Below, in pieces: positions 34,730-43,523 of a stretch of DNA of 57,916 nucleotides. The stretch covers positions 1-57,916 of the forward strand of contig JBMNJI010000016.1 of assembly GCA_050951585.1 (NCBI GenBank), written 5' to 3'. A program made the translations under genes and the position numbers. The notes under the pieces are model-generated. The model was given only the letters and a program-made list of their open reading frames with translations, was not told the origin of the DNA and ran no database searches. How positions within the stretch are numbered: position 1 is the stretch's first letter; each line of letters begins with the position of its first letter. This stretch comes from UBA3937 sp050951585. Its GTDB lineage: Bacteria; Bacillota; Peptococcia; DRI-13; DTU073.

Positions 34730-35359
34730 TTATTTCTTTAAGGAAATAACCACCTTGCGAAAAGGTTCTTCCCCTTCACTGAAGGTTTCTATTTGTGCTT
34801 CATTTTGTAATGCGGTATGAATAATGCGTCTTTCTTGCGGGTTCATTGGTTCTAAGACGACCTTCTGCCCGGTTTTTTTCGCTTTATCGGCCATGCGTAA
34901 CGCCAGTTTAACCAGTGTTTCTTCGCGCCGTTTGCGGTAATCTTCCGCATCAATAATTATTTTCACACGCTCGCCATTATTATTTTTATTCGCTACTAAA
35001 TTAGCCAGATACTGCAACGCATCAAGGGTATCGCCACGCCGTCCGATCAAAATACCTAAATCTTTGCCAACCAGCTCCATTTTCACATACTGGTCATCCG
35101 TTTCTTCTTGCACAAGTACCTCTACGCTGACCCCTATTTTGTTTGTCACATCTTCCAGGAATTTTTTCGTCGTTTTCAGCGGAGAAATTTTTTCCGCCAC
35201 CTGAACACGGGCCATCTTGCCGCCTAATATTCCCAGAAAACCTTTGCTGGGCTCTTCTAAAATCTGAATATCCACATCATTTTTCCCCAACTGCAATTCT
35301 TGCAAAGCGGCACTAATCGCTTCTTCAACTGTTCGTCCTGTCATTTCAATGCTTTTCAT
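34730..35359 (-). CDS. khpB: RNA-binding protein Jag/KhpB
   Basis: The 209-residue protein has an N-terminal Jag domain (EMTGRTVEEAISAALQEL to GKMARVQVA), a KH domain (VKMELVGKDLGILIGRRGDTL) and a C-terminal R3H domain (RRIIHTALQNEAQIETFSEG). KhpB forms a complex with KhpA and influences cell division and sporulation in relatives. It overlaps the yidC stop codon by 4 bp, so expression is coupled. Confidence 0.94.
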   Translation of the reverse strand: MKSIEMTGRTVEEAISAALQELQLGKNDVDIQILEEPSKGFLGILGGKMARVQVAEKISPLKTTKKFLEDVTNKIGVSVEVLVQEETDDQYVKMELVGKDLGILIGRRGDTLDALQYLANLVANKNNNGERVKIIIDAEDYRKRREETLVKLALRMADKAKKTGQKVVLEPMNPQERRIIHTALQNEAQIETFSEGEEPFRKVVISLKK

Positions 35360-36036
35360 TTGCTTCCACCAACCTCTCCTTTTCCTAATGCAGGTTGACG
35401 ATTGATATAATACTGTTGAAGGATACTGAGAATACTAAAGAAGATCCAATATAAACCTAGCCCCACAGGAAATTTCATACTAAACCAGCCAATCATCAGG
35501 GGCATAAAATAGAGCATCGTTTTTTGCGTCGCCGCCGCCTGAGAATTGTCGTTTGCGTTATTAGCCATGCTCAATTTACTCTGCAAATAGGTGGTCAGGG
35601 CCACAATGACCGGTATTATATAGTAAGGATCCGGATTGTTTAGATGGGGCACCCAGAAAAAACTGGCCCCGAGATCATTATACTGGAACTTTTGTAAAGC
35701 TTGAAATAAAGCAAATAAAATCGGCATTTGAATTATTAAGGGTAAACAACCCGCCATCGGATTAACCTTGTGCTTTTTATATAAATCAAAAATGGCTTGA
35801 TTAGCTTTTTCCGGATTCTTTTTATACTTTTCCTGTAATTCTTTGATTTGGGGCTGAATATCCTGCATGCTTTTCATCGATTTCATCTGTTTATTTGTTA
35901 AAGGATATAATATTAATTTAAAGAGCAATGTTAAAAAGAAAATTGCCAGTGCGTAACTGGGTATCCCTATCGTCACTGTTATTTCATAAAAAAACTTGAG
36001 AATTCCTGCAACTCCGTTAACCAATGCCTGCCACAA
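35356..36036 (-). CDS. yidC: Membrane protein insertase YidC (SpoIIIJ-type)
   Basis: The 226-residue membrane protein has five hydrophobic segments and the YidC core: LAIFFLTLLFKLILYPLTNK, the basic MKSMKSMQDIQPQIKELQEK, and NPMAGCLPLIIQMPILFALF. A conserved hydrophilic-groove Arg is not obvious, but Lys residues at FKLILYPLT could serve. It inserts membrane proteins with or without Sec. Unlike Bacillus SpoIIIJ I see no lipobox cysteine at the N-terminus. It follows yidD by 48 bp. Confidence 0.94.
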   Translation of the reverse strand: MWQALVNGVAGILKFFYEITVTIGIPSYALAIFFLTLLFKLILYPLTNKQMKSMKSMQDIQPQIKELQEKYKKNPEKANQAIFDLYKKHKVNPMAGCLPLIIQMPILFALFQALQKFQYNDLGASFFWVPHLNNPDPYYIIPVIVALTTYLQSKLSMANNANDNSQAAATQKTMLYFMPLMIGWFSMKFPVGLGLYWIFFSILSILQQYYINRQPALGKGEVGGSK

Positions 36037-36084
36037 TACGTTTCCCGTTACAACAAAACCTTCTTGTAACGGTTCACCTCCTTT

Positions 36085-36294
36085 TTATTTTACTGGATCA
36101 TAGCCGCCCGGATGAAAAGGATGACATTTCATGATTCTTTTTACGGCCAAAAAACTGCCTTTCAGCGCACCATGTTTTTGCACAGCTTCTAAGGCATATG
36201 CTGAACAGGAAGGATAAAAACGGCATGTCGGCGCTTTGAGAGGAGAAAATAATTTTTGATAGCCTTGAATCAAGGCAATAAGTAATTTTTGCAT
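36085..36294 (-). CDS. yidD: Membrane protein insertion efficiency factor YidD
   Basis: The 69-residue protein shows the YidD pattern: LIQGYQKLFSPLKAPTCRFY, PSCSAYALEAVQKHGALKGS and MKCHPFHPGGYDPV. It is membrane-associated through an amphipathic helix and assists YidC. It lies between rnpA and yidC, its standard place. Confidence 0.95.
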   Translation of the reverse strand: MQKLLIALIQGYQKLFSPLKAPTCRFYPSCSAYALEAVQKHGALKGSFLAVKRIMKCHPFHPGGYDPVK

Positions 36295-36318
36295 TTTTAT
36301 CCCCTTAAATGTACTCCA

Positions 36319-36708
36319 TTACGGCTGATTACTGTTGAGCAATCGTGCCTTTTTTAAGAGAGCGACCATACTATCTTCGACAACGCTAAAGGAAATTCCT
36401 TTTATCTTCATTCTGGCGATAAAAATTAAATCAACATTTTTCTTATTTATTAAACCAAGATATGGCCTGATGGCCTCTCTCATTCTTCTTTTTATTTTAT
36501 TACGTTCGACGGCACAACCAACCTTTTTAGACACAGAAAAACCAACTCTTAACGCGGCCGTTTCCCGTTGATTGTTCTTTATTAATTGGTTTTCTTTAGT
36601 TCTCTGGAGAACATAAAGAACCAAATATTGATTGGCAATTGATTTGCCGGACTGATATACTTTTTTAAAATCAACCTTGTTTTTTAAACGATAAACTGCC
36701 GGAAGCAC
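36319..36708 (-). CDS. rnpA: Ribonuclease P protein component
   Basis: The 129-residue basic protein is the RNase P protein. The start LPAVYRLKNKVDFKKVYQSG and the RNR-type motif VSKKVGCAVERNKIKRRMRE are diagnostic. It helps the catalytic RNA bind pre-tRNA. An insertion NQLIKNNQRETAAL is slightly longer than usual. It lies 42 bp downstream of rpmH. Confidence 0.95.
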   Translation of the reverse strand: MLPAVYRLKNKVDFKKVYQSGKSIANQYLVLYVLQRTKENQLIKNNQRETAALRVGFSVSKKVGCAVERNKIKRRMREAIRPYLGLINKKNVDLIFIARMKIKGISFSVVEDSMVALLKKARLLNSNQP

Positions 36709-36730
36709 AATTACCTCCTTCTTACACTAA

Positions 36731-36751
36731 AAGGCCACCAGAAGCGGCCTT
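36731..36751 (-). terminator. Hairpin at the rpmH stop, possible attenuator before rnpA
   Basis: On minus, aaggcc and ggcctt arms enclose gcttctggt and are followed by TTTT. The stem overlaps the rpmH stop codon. It could reduce read-through from rpmH into rnpA, adjusting their very different product levels. Confidence 0.4.
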
Positions 36752-36884
36752 ATACAGATAACTTTTTTCTACCTTTTAAGCGTCTACGCTTTAAAACTAA
36801 TCTACCACCTTGAGTTTTCATCCTCTGCAAAAATCCATGAACTCTTTTATGTTTACGATTTTTGGGTTGGTATGTTCTCTTCAT
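36750..36884 (-). CDS. rpmH: 50S ribosomal protein L34
   Basis: The 44-residue very basic protein is L34: MKRTYQPKNRKHKRVHGF, then RMKTQGGRLVLKRRRLKGRK. The ATG at 36884 has ribosome site ggggggtt; longer upstream readings cover the promoter and are not real. rpmH marks the left border of oriC in Firmicutes. Confidence 0.97.
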   Translation of the reverse strand: MKRTYQPKNRKHKRVHGFLQRMKTQGGRLVLKRRRLKGRKKLSV

Positions 36885-36942
36885 TATTTTAACCCCCCTT
36901 ATTTCAAAATAACCAAGCGATAAAGACAAATACACAAATGAA

Positions 36943-36971
36943 ATTATAAAGCAGTGATGTTTGATTGTCAA
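36943..36971 (-). promoter_or_regulatory. Consensus sigma-A promoter of rpmH
   Basis: On minus a perfect -35 TTGACA (36966-36971) and perfect -10 TATAAT (36943-36948) are separated by 17 bp. It drives rpmH-rnpA-yidD-yidC-jag leftward. Confidence 0.9.
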
Positions 36972-37020
36972 GAAATTGGTTAGCTTAAAACAAAATGCAT
37001 TTTGCAAAAATCTTTTTTCT

Positions 37021-37133
37021 TGTGGATAAAACAATTTTCTGTTGATAACTATGGCTGATTTTGGTACTATATTAATAATGAGATGGCAAAAGTGCTTTTT
37101 TTATCCACAAATTGTGGATAACCTTGTGAATAA
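37021..37133. other. oriC, upstream DnaA-box cluster
   Basis: Between rpmH and dnaA several DnaA boxes are visible. Perfect TTATCCACA or its complement lies at 37021-37029, 37101-37109 and 37113-37121, the last two face to face around aat. A one-mismatch box tgtgaataa lies at 37125-37133. The arrangement matches the incA/incB side of a bipartite Firmicutes origin and probably also serves dnaA autoregulation. Confidence 0.9.
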
Positions 37134-37312
37134 AATGTGATAAACCACTGAATTGTTCGTGCATAATTGCGCTAATGTTATGGATAGTTTTTAAAACTGC
37201 CAGAACTTAAAAATCTGGTCTCTTTTTTTCTCTTTATCCTTAAAATAACGCATCACATCATTATTTACATGATTATTAATCTAACAACAACATATTTTCA
37301 GGAGGTTGTTCC

Positions 37313-38710
37313 ATGTCTAAAGATCTGCAAGCTGATACCTGGCAATCAATTCTGTCTGAATTAGAAAAAGATTTATCGAAACCAAGCTTTGATACCTGGT
37401 TTAAATCCACAAATCTTCTAGCTATTGAAGACAATCAACTGGCTATTGTCGTCCCAAACGAATTTGCCAAAGACTGGCTGCAAAAAAAATATTATGATCT
37501 TATCCAGAATAAAGCTTCTGTTATTTTAAATAAAAACAATCTTTCACTGCTCTTTCTGACTTCGGAAGAAGAGAAAGCTTATTCCGCGGGAGATATCATT
37601 AATAGTGCTGCTTCTAATAATAAACAACCTCTCAATAACCGCACTAACTTAAATGCTTTTACTAATCAAGATGATTATGGTTTAAGTACATTAAACCCCA
37701 AATATGTTTTTGATACTTTTATTGTCGGTAACGGTAACCGTTTTGCCCATGCCGCGTCTTTAGCGGTAGCCGAAGCCATTGCCAAAGCCTATAATCCGCT
37801 TTTTATTTATGGTGGAGTTGGTTTAGGCAAAACCCATTTAATGCATGCGATCGGTCATTATGTTTTACAAAATCAAAAAAATTGCCGGGTGATGTACGTT
37901 AGCTCCGAAAAATTTACCAATGAGCTGATTAATGCAATTAAAGATGATAAAACAGTGAAATTCCGGAATAAATATCGGAATATCGATGTATTACTCATTG
38001 ACGATATTCAATTTTTAGCAGGAAAAGAAGCTACCCAGGAAGAATTTTTCCATACATTTAATGCTCTTCATGAAGCTAATAAGCAGATTGTCATTTCCAG
38101 CGACCGTCCGCCGAAAGACATTCCAACCTTAGAGGATCGATTAAGATCCCGTTTTGAATGGGGCCTAATTACTGATATTCAAGCTCCTGATTTAGAAACA
38201 AGAATTGCCATTCTCCGAAAAAAGTCAGACCAGGAAAATATCAAAGTACCCAACGATATCATTTATTACATCGCCAATAAAATTCAATCAAATATTCGTG
38301 AACTGGAGGGCGCGCTTATCCGCGTAATTGCTTATTCCTCGCTCAGTAACAGGGACATTACCATGGAATTATGTTCAGAAGCTTTAAAAGATATTATTCC
38401 ATCCTCCCAGCCTAAAATAATCTCCGTTAATTTAATTAAAAACATCGTCGCCGATTATTATAATATAAAGCTGGACGAGTTTAAGGCCAAAAAACGGACC
38501 AGAAATATTGCTTTTCCAAGACAAGTGGCGATGTATTTATGTCGTGAGTTAACGGATTTATCCTTACCGAAAATCGGAGAAGAATTTGGTGGCAGAGACC
38601 ACACCACCGTAATTCATGCCTATGATAAAATTTCTGGTAATATTAAAAATGACCCCCAGTTAGAAGCAACAGTTAAATCCTTAATTGAGCAAATCAAAAA
38701 TGATAAATGA
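37313..38710 (+). CDS. dnaA: Chromosomal replication initiator DnaA
   Basis: The 465-residue AAA+ protein melts oriC. Domain I is at about 1-85 (WQSILSELEKDLSKPSFDTW), then a variable Asn-rich linker. Walker A is YGGVGLGKTHLMHA at about 166-179. Walker B is VLLIDDIQFLAGKE. The domain IV helix-turn-helix has RNIAFPRQVAMYLCRELT, then GGRDHTTVIHA, the DnaA-box reader. The start is ATG after aggagg. It is the first plus-strand gene of the right replichore. Confidence 0.98.
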   Translation: MSKDLQADTWQSILSELEKDLSKPSFDTWFKSTNLLAIEDNQLAIVVPNEFAKDWLQKKYYDLIQNKASVILNKNNLSLLFLTSEEEKAYSAGDIINSAASNNKQPLNNRTNLNAFTNQDDYGLSTLNPKYVFDTFIVGNGNRFAHAASLAVAEAIAKAYNPLFIYGGVGLGKTHLMHAIGHYVLQNQKNCRVMYVSSEKFTNELINAIKDDKTVKFRNKYRNIDVLLIDDIQFLAGKEATQEEFFHTFNALHEANKQIVISSDRPPKDIPTLEDRLRSRFEWGLITDIQAPDLETRIAILRKKSDQENIKVPNDIIYYIANKIQSNIRELEGALIRVIAYSSLSNRDITMELCSEALKDIIPSSQPKIISVNLIKNIVADYYNIKLDEFKAKKRTRNIAFPRQVAMYLCRELTDLSLPKIGEEFGGRDHTTVIHAYDKISGNIKNDPQLEATVKSLIEQIKNDK

Positions 38711-38995
38711 AAATATTGATAAAAAATTAAGATATAAATTAAAGGAATAACTCAAATCATGCTGAAATTAATCAATGTGGATATTTTTATGGATAGTTTG
38801 CCGATTTCTTGTGTATAACATTTTTTAATAAAATATATATGTGATTTATGTGGACAGGTAATGATAGTTGTCCACATTTTATTAAATGGACTAACGTTTA
38901 CTAAATAAAGGGCTGAGCAATGTTTTACACTTTTCCACAAGTACTATTACTATTACTACTGATTTTTGGATTAATAAAAGTGGAGGGATTTATTC
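38711..38995 (+). other. oriC unwinding region with DnaA boxes and DnaA-trio repeats
   Basis: This AT-rich spacer between dnaA and dnaN has further DnaA boxes (tgtggatat near 38776, tgtgtataa near 38809, ttgtccaca near 38868). A box ttttccaca at 38931-38939 is followed at once by tactattactattactact (38942-38960). That layout, a box next to a run of TAC/TAT triplets, is the DnaA-trio basal unwinding system known from Bacillus subtilis. Strand opening is therefore expected here. Confidence 0.88.
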
Positions 38996-40096
38996 ATGAA
39001 GATCACTGCAACAAAAGAAAATCTTTTATTTGGTGTTTCGGCAGTACAAAGAGCAGTTAATACCAAAAATACGCTCGCGATATTAACCTGTATAAAAATA
39101 GAAGCTAAAGAGGATTATCTCTATTTTACCGCTACAGATTTGGAAGTGGGTATTCAATGCAAAATACCGGCTGAAGTGATTGTAGAAGGGATAACGGTTG
39201 TCCCCGCAAGGTATTTTACTGAAATAGTACGTAAATTACCGGATTCCGTCATTACAATGGAATTAATCAAGGATAATCAATTAATTATCAGTTACGAAAA
39301 CTCGGAATTAAATCTCAAAACCATGGCGGCCGAAGAATTTCCTAAATTGCCGGAGGTTGAAGGGGAACATCAATTAACGATTGAGGCAGCGAAAATAAAA
39401 CAAATGGTTAAACAAATTGTTTTTGCTTGCAGTACTGATGAAAACAGACCGCTCTTTACGGGCGTGCTTTGTGAAATAGATAATAACGAGATTAGAATGA
39501 TCAGCACCGATACACATCGTTTGGCGCTAAAAAGAGATTCTCTCCAAAATAAGCAAAAAAACAAATTTAATTTTATTGTTCCGTCAAAAATTCTTGCGGA
39601 AATGGCGCGCCTAATCCAGGATGAAGAAGGATTATGCGAAATAAATATCGCCAAAAACTTAGCTACTTTTACGATTGATAATATTCAGATTGTCTGCCGG
39701 CTTTTTGATGGACAATTTCCCAATTATCAGCAGGTAATTCCCTCCCAGTATACCTTAAAAATCAGAACAGGCACGAAAGCACTACAGGAGGCCGTGGAAA
39801 GAATTTCTTTATTTTCGCTCGATAATAGCAGTAATACTATTCATCTGGAGATCGAAAAGAATAGTTTAAAATTATTTTCCCAATCCGAATTAGGGCAGGG
39901 GCATGAACAAATCTTGATTAACACGGAAGGGGATCCGGTTAAAATAGCCTTTAATTACCGTTACCTTTTAGATGTTTTCCGGGTGATTGATGATGAAGAA
40001 TTAACGATTGAATTTACCGGTCCTTTAAGCCCCGGGATTATTCGGCCTGTGCAAAGTGATACTTTCCTTTACTTAGTATTACCGGTAAGATGCTAA
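38996..40096 (+). CDS. dnaN: DNA polymerase III beta sliding clamp
   Basis: The 366-residue protein is the sliding clamp. Three similar domains are visible: the first begins MKITATKENLLFGVSAVQRA; the second has TDENRPLFTGVLCEI and STDTHRLALKRD; the third ends SDTFLYLVLPVRC. The C-terminal tail LPVRC shows the usual MPMRL-like position. It follows dnaA after the unwinding region and has ribosome site tggaggg. Confidence 0.97.
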   Translation: MKITATKENLLFGVSAVQRAVNTKNTLAILTCIKIEAKEDYLYFTATDLEVGIQCKIPAEVIVEGITVVPARYFTEIVRKLPDSVITMELIKDNQLIISYENSELNLKTMAAEEFPKLPEVEGEHQLTIEAAKIKQMVKQIVFACSTDENRPLFTGVLCEIDNNEIRMISTDTHRLALKRDSLQNKQKNKFNFIVPSKILAEMARLIQDEEGLCEINIAKNLATFTIDNIQIVCRLFDGQFPNYQQVIPSQYTLKIRTGTKALQEAVERISLFSLDNSSNTIHLEIEKNSLKLFSQSELGQGHEQILINTEGDPVKIAFNYRYLLDVFRVIDDEELTIEFTGPLSPGIIRPVQSDTFLYLVLPVRC

Positions 40097-40120
40097 ATAA
40101 TAATAGGAGGGTTATCCCCT

Positions 40121-41236
40121 TTGTATCTTGAAAAACTAATTTTAAGCAATTATCGCAATTATACAAGTCTGAATAGAAATTTTGCTACGCAAATTAATTT
40201 ATTAACCGGTGCAAATGCCCAAGGAAAAACCAATTTATTAGAGGCTATTTATTATCTGGCCATTGGCCGATCATATCGATCAGTACGTGATGCCCAGCTT
40301 ATTAAATGGGATCAGCCTTTTTTTAGAATAAATGCTGAAATCAGAAATAAGATGGGGCAGTGTAGTATTGATGTTTTTTTTGGAACAGACCAGCAGGTTG
40401 TCAAAAAAATTAAGATTAATGGACTCAAAATCCGTAAAATGGCTGATTTTTTAGGAAATCTTACAGCCGTACTTTTTGCTCCTGAAAATTTAAACATTGT
40501 CAAAGGTTCGCCCGGGGAGCGTCGTGGTTTTTTAGATAATGATATTGCCCAGGTGAGTGTGGGATACTATGGGCAATTGCAACAATATCAAAAGCTTTTA
40601 CAACAGCGTAATCATCTCTTAAAAAAAATTAATAGCCGCGAAAAAGGTTTAGCGGAACTGGAAATTTGGGATTTGCAGTTATTAAAATTAAGTGAGCAAA
40701 TTATCCAAAAGCGTTTACAGGTTTTAGAAAAAATGACTCCCTTAACAAGATTGATGCAACGTAAACTGACGGAAGGAAAAGAAAATCTGGAGTTTAAATA
40801 TCTATTTAACCGACAAAATGAGTTAAAAATAGGTAATTCTATAAGAGAAGTATTGCAAAATGAAATGGAAAAAGTAAAAAAGGAAGAATTAATCAGGGGT
40901 ATGACTTTATGGGGACCACATCGCGATGATTTATTGCTTATCTTAAATGGGTTAAATCTAAAATTATACGGGTCACAAGGTCAGCACCGCACGGCAGTAT
41001 TAGCTATAAAGCTTGCGGAATTGGAATTTTTTAAAAGTGAAACCGGGGAATATCCCTTATTATTATTAGATGATGTGCTTTCCGAACTGGACCAGGAAAG
41101 AAGGGAACATTTACTCAGGATCATCCAGGAGAAAGACATTCAATGTTTTATTACAACAACGGAGGATCTCTCATTCTTATGGAAAAACGAGGGTAATATC
41201 ACCACGATTATTGTTGAAAAAGGGACTCTGCGGTAA
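40121..41236 (+). CDS. recF: DNA replication and repair protein RecF
   Basis: The 371-residue SMC-like ATPase helps load RecA at gaps. Walker A is LTGANAQGKTNLLEAIYYLA near residue 25-40. The signature GSQGQHRTAVLAIKLAEL and Walker B PLLLLDDVLSELD are seen. The start is TTG at 40121, after aggaggg. It lies 24 bp after dnaN. Confidence 0.96.
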   Translation: MYLEKLILSNYRNYTSLNRNFATQINLLTGANAQGKTNLLEAIYYLAIGRSYRSVRDAQLIKWDQPFFRINAEIRNKMGQCSIDVFFGTDQQVVKKIKINGLKIRKMADFLGNLTAVLFAPENLNIVKGSPGERRGFLDNDIAQVSVGYYGQLQQYQKLLQQRNHLLKKINSREKGLAELEIWDLQLLKLSEQIIQKRLQVLEKMTPLTRLMQRKLTEGKENLEFKYLFNRQNELKIGNSIREVLQNEMEKVKKEELIRGMTLWGPHRDDLLLILNGLNLKLYGSQGQHRTAVLAIKLAELEFFKSETGEYPLLLLDDVLSELDQERREHLLRIIQEKDIQCFITTTEDLSFLWKNEGNITTIIVEKGTLR

Positions 41237-41259
41237 TATTCTAGTGAAGGGAGAAAATT

Positions 41260-41505
41260 ATGTTTTTGCATCTGGGCAGTAAAGTATCAGTTTTAAAAAA
41301 AGACATTATCGGTATTTTTGATTATAATTTAATTAAAAAAAGCCGCGTCACCAAAGAGTTTTTGGAAATAGCCGCTAATGAACATTTGATTATTCAGGAG
41401 AAGGATGTAAAAAAAATAAAAAGCTTTATTGTTGCTACCGGTAATATTTATTTTTCGCCCATTTCTGCAGACACTTTGCAAAAAAGGGTCATGAGTTATG
41501 AATAA
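41260..41505 (+). CDS. remB: Extracellular matrix regulator RemB-like protein (DUF370)
   Basis: The 81-residue protein matches YaaB/RemB of Bacillus: MFLHLGSKVSVLKKDIIGIF, DYNLIKKSR and SFIVATGNIYFSPISADTL. DUF370 family members are small DNA-binding regulators. It sits between recF and gyrB, as in Bacillus. Ribosome site gaaggga precedes the ATG. Confidence 0.92.
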   Translation: MFLHLGSKVSVLKKDIIGIFDYNLIKKSRVTKEFLEIAANEHLIIQEKDVKKIKSFIVATGNIYFSPISADTLQKRVMSYE

Positions 41506-41537
41506 TACTTTTGTTTATAGTTTGATTAAGGCGAGAG

Positions 41538-43490
41538 GTGAAGAACTTGAACGAGAATAAACAGAACGGATCTAACGAAATCGTTATGGAAAATCAGGAG
41601 TATAATGCCAGCCAGATCCAGGTATTAGAGGGACTGGAGGCTGTCAGAAAACGTCCGGGCATGTATATTGGCAGTACCGGTTCCCGTGGTTTACATCATC
41701 TGGTTTATGAAATTGTTGATAATAGCATTGACGAAGCCATGGCCGGATGGTGTGATAAAATTGAGGTTGATATTTTAGCAGATAATAGTGTTTCCGTTTC
41801 CGATAATGGACGCGGTATCCCGGTAGATATTCAGGCCCAGGCGAAAAAGTCAGCGGTAGAAGTGGTCTTAACTGTTTTACATGCCGGCGGTAAGTTTGGC
41901 GGCGAGGGCTATAAGGTTTCCGGAGGCTTGCATGGAGTTGGCGCCTCAGTAGTAAATGCCTTATCGGAATGGTTGATTGTTGAGGTTAAACGTGACGGGA
42001 AGATTTATCAGCAAAAATATGAAAGAGGAAAACCGGTCAGTGCTCTGCAGGAAATTGGAAGCACCAAGAAAACAGGGACAAAAATTACTTTTAAGCCGGA
42101 TGCCCTGATTTTTGATGAAATAGAATTTAGTATGGAAATTTTGAGTTACCGCTTAAGAGAATTATCATTTTTAAACAAAGGATTAAAAATTATCTTAAGG
42201 GACTATCGTAGTGAGGAAGAACAGGAATATGTTTTTTTTCATGAAGGCGGGATTATTGATTTTGTAAAATATCTGAATAAAAATAAGGATTGCTTACATA
42301 GCAAGCCGATTTATTTGTCTGCCGAAAAAGACGGAACACAATTTGAAATTGCCATGCAATACAATGACGGCTATGCGGAGAACCTCTATTCCTTTGCCAA
42401 CAATATTCATACCACCGAAGGCGGCACACACGAAGCCGGATATAAAGCGGCTTTAACCCGTGTGATTAATGATTATGCCCGGAAAGCGAATGTTTTAAAG
42501 GAAGGAAATGCCAATTTATCAGGTGAAGATGTTCGCGAAGGGCTTACTTCGGTCATCTCGGTCAAAGTGAAAGAACCGCAATTTGAAGGACAAACGAAAA
42601 CGAAGCTTGGCAACAGCGAATTAAGGGGTCTCACGGAAACAGTGGTTAATGAGGGACTGGCCACATTCCTGGAAGAAAATCCGACGGTCGCCAAAAGAAT
42701 AATTGAGAAAGCAGTAAATGCAGCCAGGGCACGGGAGGCAGCACGTAAAGCCAGAGAATTAACCAGGCGGAAAAGCGTGTTAGAATCAAATTCCTTGCCC
42801 GGCAAACTGGCGGATTGTTCCTTTAAAGATCCGGCAATGTCGGAGATCTATCTTGTGGAAGGTGATTCCGCCGGTGGTTCCGCAAAACAAGGAAGAGACA
42901 GACGTTTTCAAGCTATTTTGCCTCTGCGCGGAAAAATTCTTAACGTGGAAAAAGCAAGACTCGATAGAATTTTAGGCAATGAGGAAATTCGAGCGATGAT
43001 TACGGCTTTCGGGACAGGAGTTAGCGAAGATTTTGATATCAGCAAAGCCCGTTATCATAAGATTGTGATCATGACTGATGCCGATGTGGACGGTGCCCAT
43101 ATCCGGACCTTGCTCTTAACCTTTTTCTACCGGTACATGCGGCCCATCATTGAAGCAGGTTATGTCTATATTGCGCAGCCGCCCCTTTATAAGGTGAAAA
43201 AAGGGAAAGAGGAAATTTATTTATACTCAGATAACGAATTGGAAAAAACGACAGCAGATTTGCCCAAAAACAGTTATAACATTCAAAGATATAAAGGCCT
43301 CGGTGAAATGAATCCGGAGCAGTTATGGGAAACAACCATGAATCCTGAACAAAGAACGATCTTACAGGTGAACGTGCAGGATGCCCTGGAGGCTGATGAG
43401 ATTTTCACGGTCTTGATGGGGGACAAGGTCGAACCACGTCGGGAATTTATTGAAAGTCATGCGAAGTATGTACGAAACCTGGATATTTAA
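41538..43490 (+). CDS. gyrB: DNA gyrase subunit B
   Basis: The 650-residue ATPase subunit of gyrase has the GHKL fold with EIVDNSIDEAMAGW and VSDNGRGIPVD, and KVSGGLHGVGASVVNAL. The TOPRIM domain has EIYLVEGDSAGGSAKQGRDR and MTDADVDGAHIRTLLL. The C-terminus ends SHAKYVRNLDI as usual. The start may be GTG 41538, TTG 41547 or ATG 41586; the first 16 residues are not conserved in the family. Confidence 0.97.
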   Translation: MKNLNENKQNGSNEIVMENQEYNASQIQVLEGLEAVRKRPGMYIGSTGSRGLHHLVYEIVDNSIDEAMAGWCDKIEVDILADNSVSVSDNGRGIPVDIQAQAKKSAVEVVLTVLHAGGKFGGEGYKVSGGLHGVGASVVNALSEWLIVEVKRDGKIYQQKYERGKPVSALQEIGSTKKTGTKITFKPDALIFDEIEFSMEILSYRLRELSFLNKGLKIILRDYRSEEEQEYVFFHEGGIIDFVKYLNKNKDCLHSKPIYLSAEKDGTQFEIAMQYNDGYAENLYSFANNIHTTEGGTHEAGYKAALTRVINDYARKANVLKEGNANLSGEDVREGLTSVISVKVKEPQFEGQTKTKLGNSELRGLTETVVNEGLATFLEENPTVAKRIIEKAVNAARAREAARKARELTRRKSVLESNSLPGKLADCSFKDPAMSEIYLVEGDSAGGSAKQGRDRRFQAILPLRGKILNVEKARLDRILGNEEIRAMITAFGTGVSEDFDISKARYHKIVIMTDADVDGAHIRTLLLTFFYRYMRPIIEAGYVYIAQPPLYKVKKGKEEIYLYSDNELEKTTADLPKNSYNIQRYKGLGEMNPEQLWETTMNPEQRTILQVNVQDALEADEIFTVLMGDKVEPRREFIESHAKYVRNLDI

Positions 43491-43523
43491 CCACATTTGT
43501 AATTATTTTGAGTTCTGCGAGGT

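Noticed and set aside
36885..37034. 50-residue extension of L34
   Set aside because: It covers the rpmH promoter and leader; the 44-residue product is the full L34.
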